Shown piece after piece: positions 5,444 to 5,837 of a stretch of 5,837 nucleotides of DNA (its first letter is position 1; each line of letters begins with the position of its first letter). The notes under the pieces were generated by a model, which worked only from the letters and a program-made list of their open reading frames with translations, made no database searches and was not told the origin of the DNA. Origin of the DNA: an uncultured bacterium (GTDB lineage: Bacteria > Patescibacteriota > Minisyncoccia > SW-4-49-11); the NCBI GenBank assembly GCA_913060955.1, contig CAJXTH010000050.1:1-5837 (forward strand), given 5' to 3'. The position numbers and the translations under genes were made by a program.

Positions 5444-5837
5444 CTATACACTATATTCCTCAATAGCATCCTGAATTACCTCAGTTTTACTCTTCTTATA
5501 CTGAAAGGCCGCCCACTCTAGATATTGGTCTAGCTTTTTGTTGATCACAAGATTATACCGAGTTTTATCGTGATCTTTATAGTTATCGATGAATTTTTTT
5601 ATTTGACCATCAATTTCTGACTCGTCACCATATTCGTATACGTGTAAGTATGGATAATTAATTGTGTGAAGGAAAAAATTATGAGAGTAAGATCCTTTTT
5701 TATACAACACTAAAATTGGCTTACCATGCTCAATCATGTAATACAAATAGTAACCAAATGAGCCATGGTGTTTAGAATATTCAAAGACACAAATATCAGC
5801 AGTGTTAATTACCTGCTTATGTTTTTCAACGGGATAT
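5444..5837 (-). CDS. nucleoside 2-deoxyribosyltransferase-like domain with C-terminal ribbon-helix-helix (5' end outside window)
   Basis: The minus-strand frame is open from the window edge to the TAG at 5444-5446, giving 130 visible C-terminal residues; the true start is beyond 5837. A TTG at 5744-5746 is not the start, because family-like sequence continues upstream of it. Visible residues 9-45, including INTADICVFEYS, GSFGYYLYY and HGKPILVLY, follow the 'aD-vvaE-s ... GxGYElG ... gkPVl-L' layout of nucleoside 2-deoxyribosyltransferases, which exchange bases between deoxynucleosides. Glu19 of the 'vaE' strand is kept, but the Glu expected in GYElG is Tyr (GYYLY), so the usual catalytic Glu seems absent. 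Residues 92-128 (TRYNLVINKKLDQYLEWAAF followed by a helix with SKTEVIQDAIEEY) look like a ribbon-helix-helix: one strand and two helices. The gene is AT-rich (30% in the row counted). It may be a ligand-sensing DNA-binding protein rather than an enzyme; this is inference. Confidence 0.75.
   Translation of the reverse strand, partial: YPVEKHKQVINTADICVFEYSKHHGSFGYYLYYMIEHGKPILVLYKKGSYSHNFFLHTINYPYLHVYEYGDESEIDGQIKKFIDNYKDHDKTRYNLVINKKLDQYLEWAAFQYKKSKTEVIQDAIEEYSV

Noticed and set aside
5744..5746. TTG as the start of the minus-strand gene.
   Set aside because: The frame stays open to the window edge and the 30 residues upstream continue the deoxyribosyltransferase-like pattern, so the gene is truncated by the window instead.
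1..5837. CRISPR array, tRNA, rRNA, riboswitch, IS element or att site.
   Set aside because: No regular spaced repeats, cloverleaf, conserved RNA core, transposase or flanking target duplication was seen on either strand.

Overview
The window looks like chromosomal DNA from a small-genome bacterium, most likely a member of the Candidate Phyla Radiation (Patescibacteria). The clues are a TrmB-type regulator of the kind common in those genomes, a ComEC uptake channel carried as two adjacent genes, weak or absent Shine-Dalgarno sequences, and short intergenic gaps. All recognised genes read through with the standard bacterial code, and TAA, TAG and TGA all serve as stops, so UGA-recoding lineages (Gracilibacteria, Absconditabacteria) are unlikely. 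The lineage call is inference; there is no rRNA or other marker gene here.

Left third (1-1676): a probable 3' tail of an upstream gene (1-81), a five-helix membrane protein of unknown function (144-686) closed by a strong terminator, and a membrane-anchored extracytoplasmic protein (777-1628). The latter has Cys, His and Asp arranged as in papain-like/C39-like cysteine peptidases, and is also closed by a terminator. The two genes are separate transcription units.

Middle (1677-4497): a tightly packed three-gene operon. An extended -10 promoter overlapped by a 9-bp inverted repeat drives a NUDIX hydrolase. One nucleotide later comes the ComEC membrane channel, and overlapping its end by 8 nt is the ComEC metallo-beta-lactamase domain as a separate protein. 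Together the last two rebuild a full-length ComEC of about 750 residues, split in a cytoplasmic loop before the final membrane helix. The operon fits import of single-stranded DNA and handling of nucleotides.

Right third (4498-5837): a TrmB-like regulator with its own promoter, then a convergent gene on the minus strand cut by the window edge. The regulator gene is a compositional mosaic: by hand count, 50% GC over 4621-4920 and about 27% over 4981-5280, with arginine codons changing from CGN to AGA. The AT-rich character continues to the window end. The partial minus-strand gene encodes a nucleoside 2-deoxyribosyltransferase-like domain that appears to lack the catalytic Glu and is joined to a C-terminal ribbon-helix-helix DNA-binding motif. 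The strongest leads are this mosaic regulator with its AT-rich flank and the possible pseudoenzyme-RHH fusion. No tRNA, rRNA, CRISPR array, transposase or IS end was seen.
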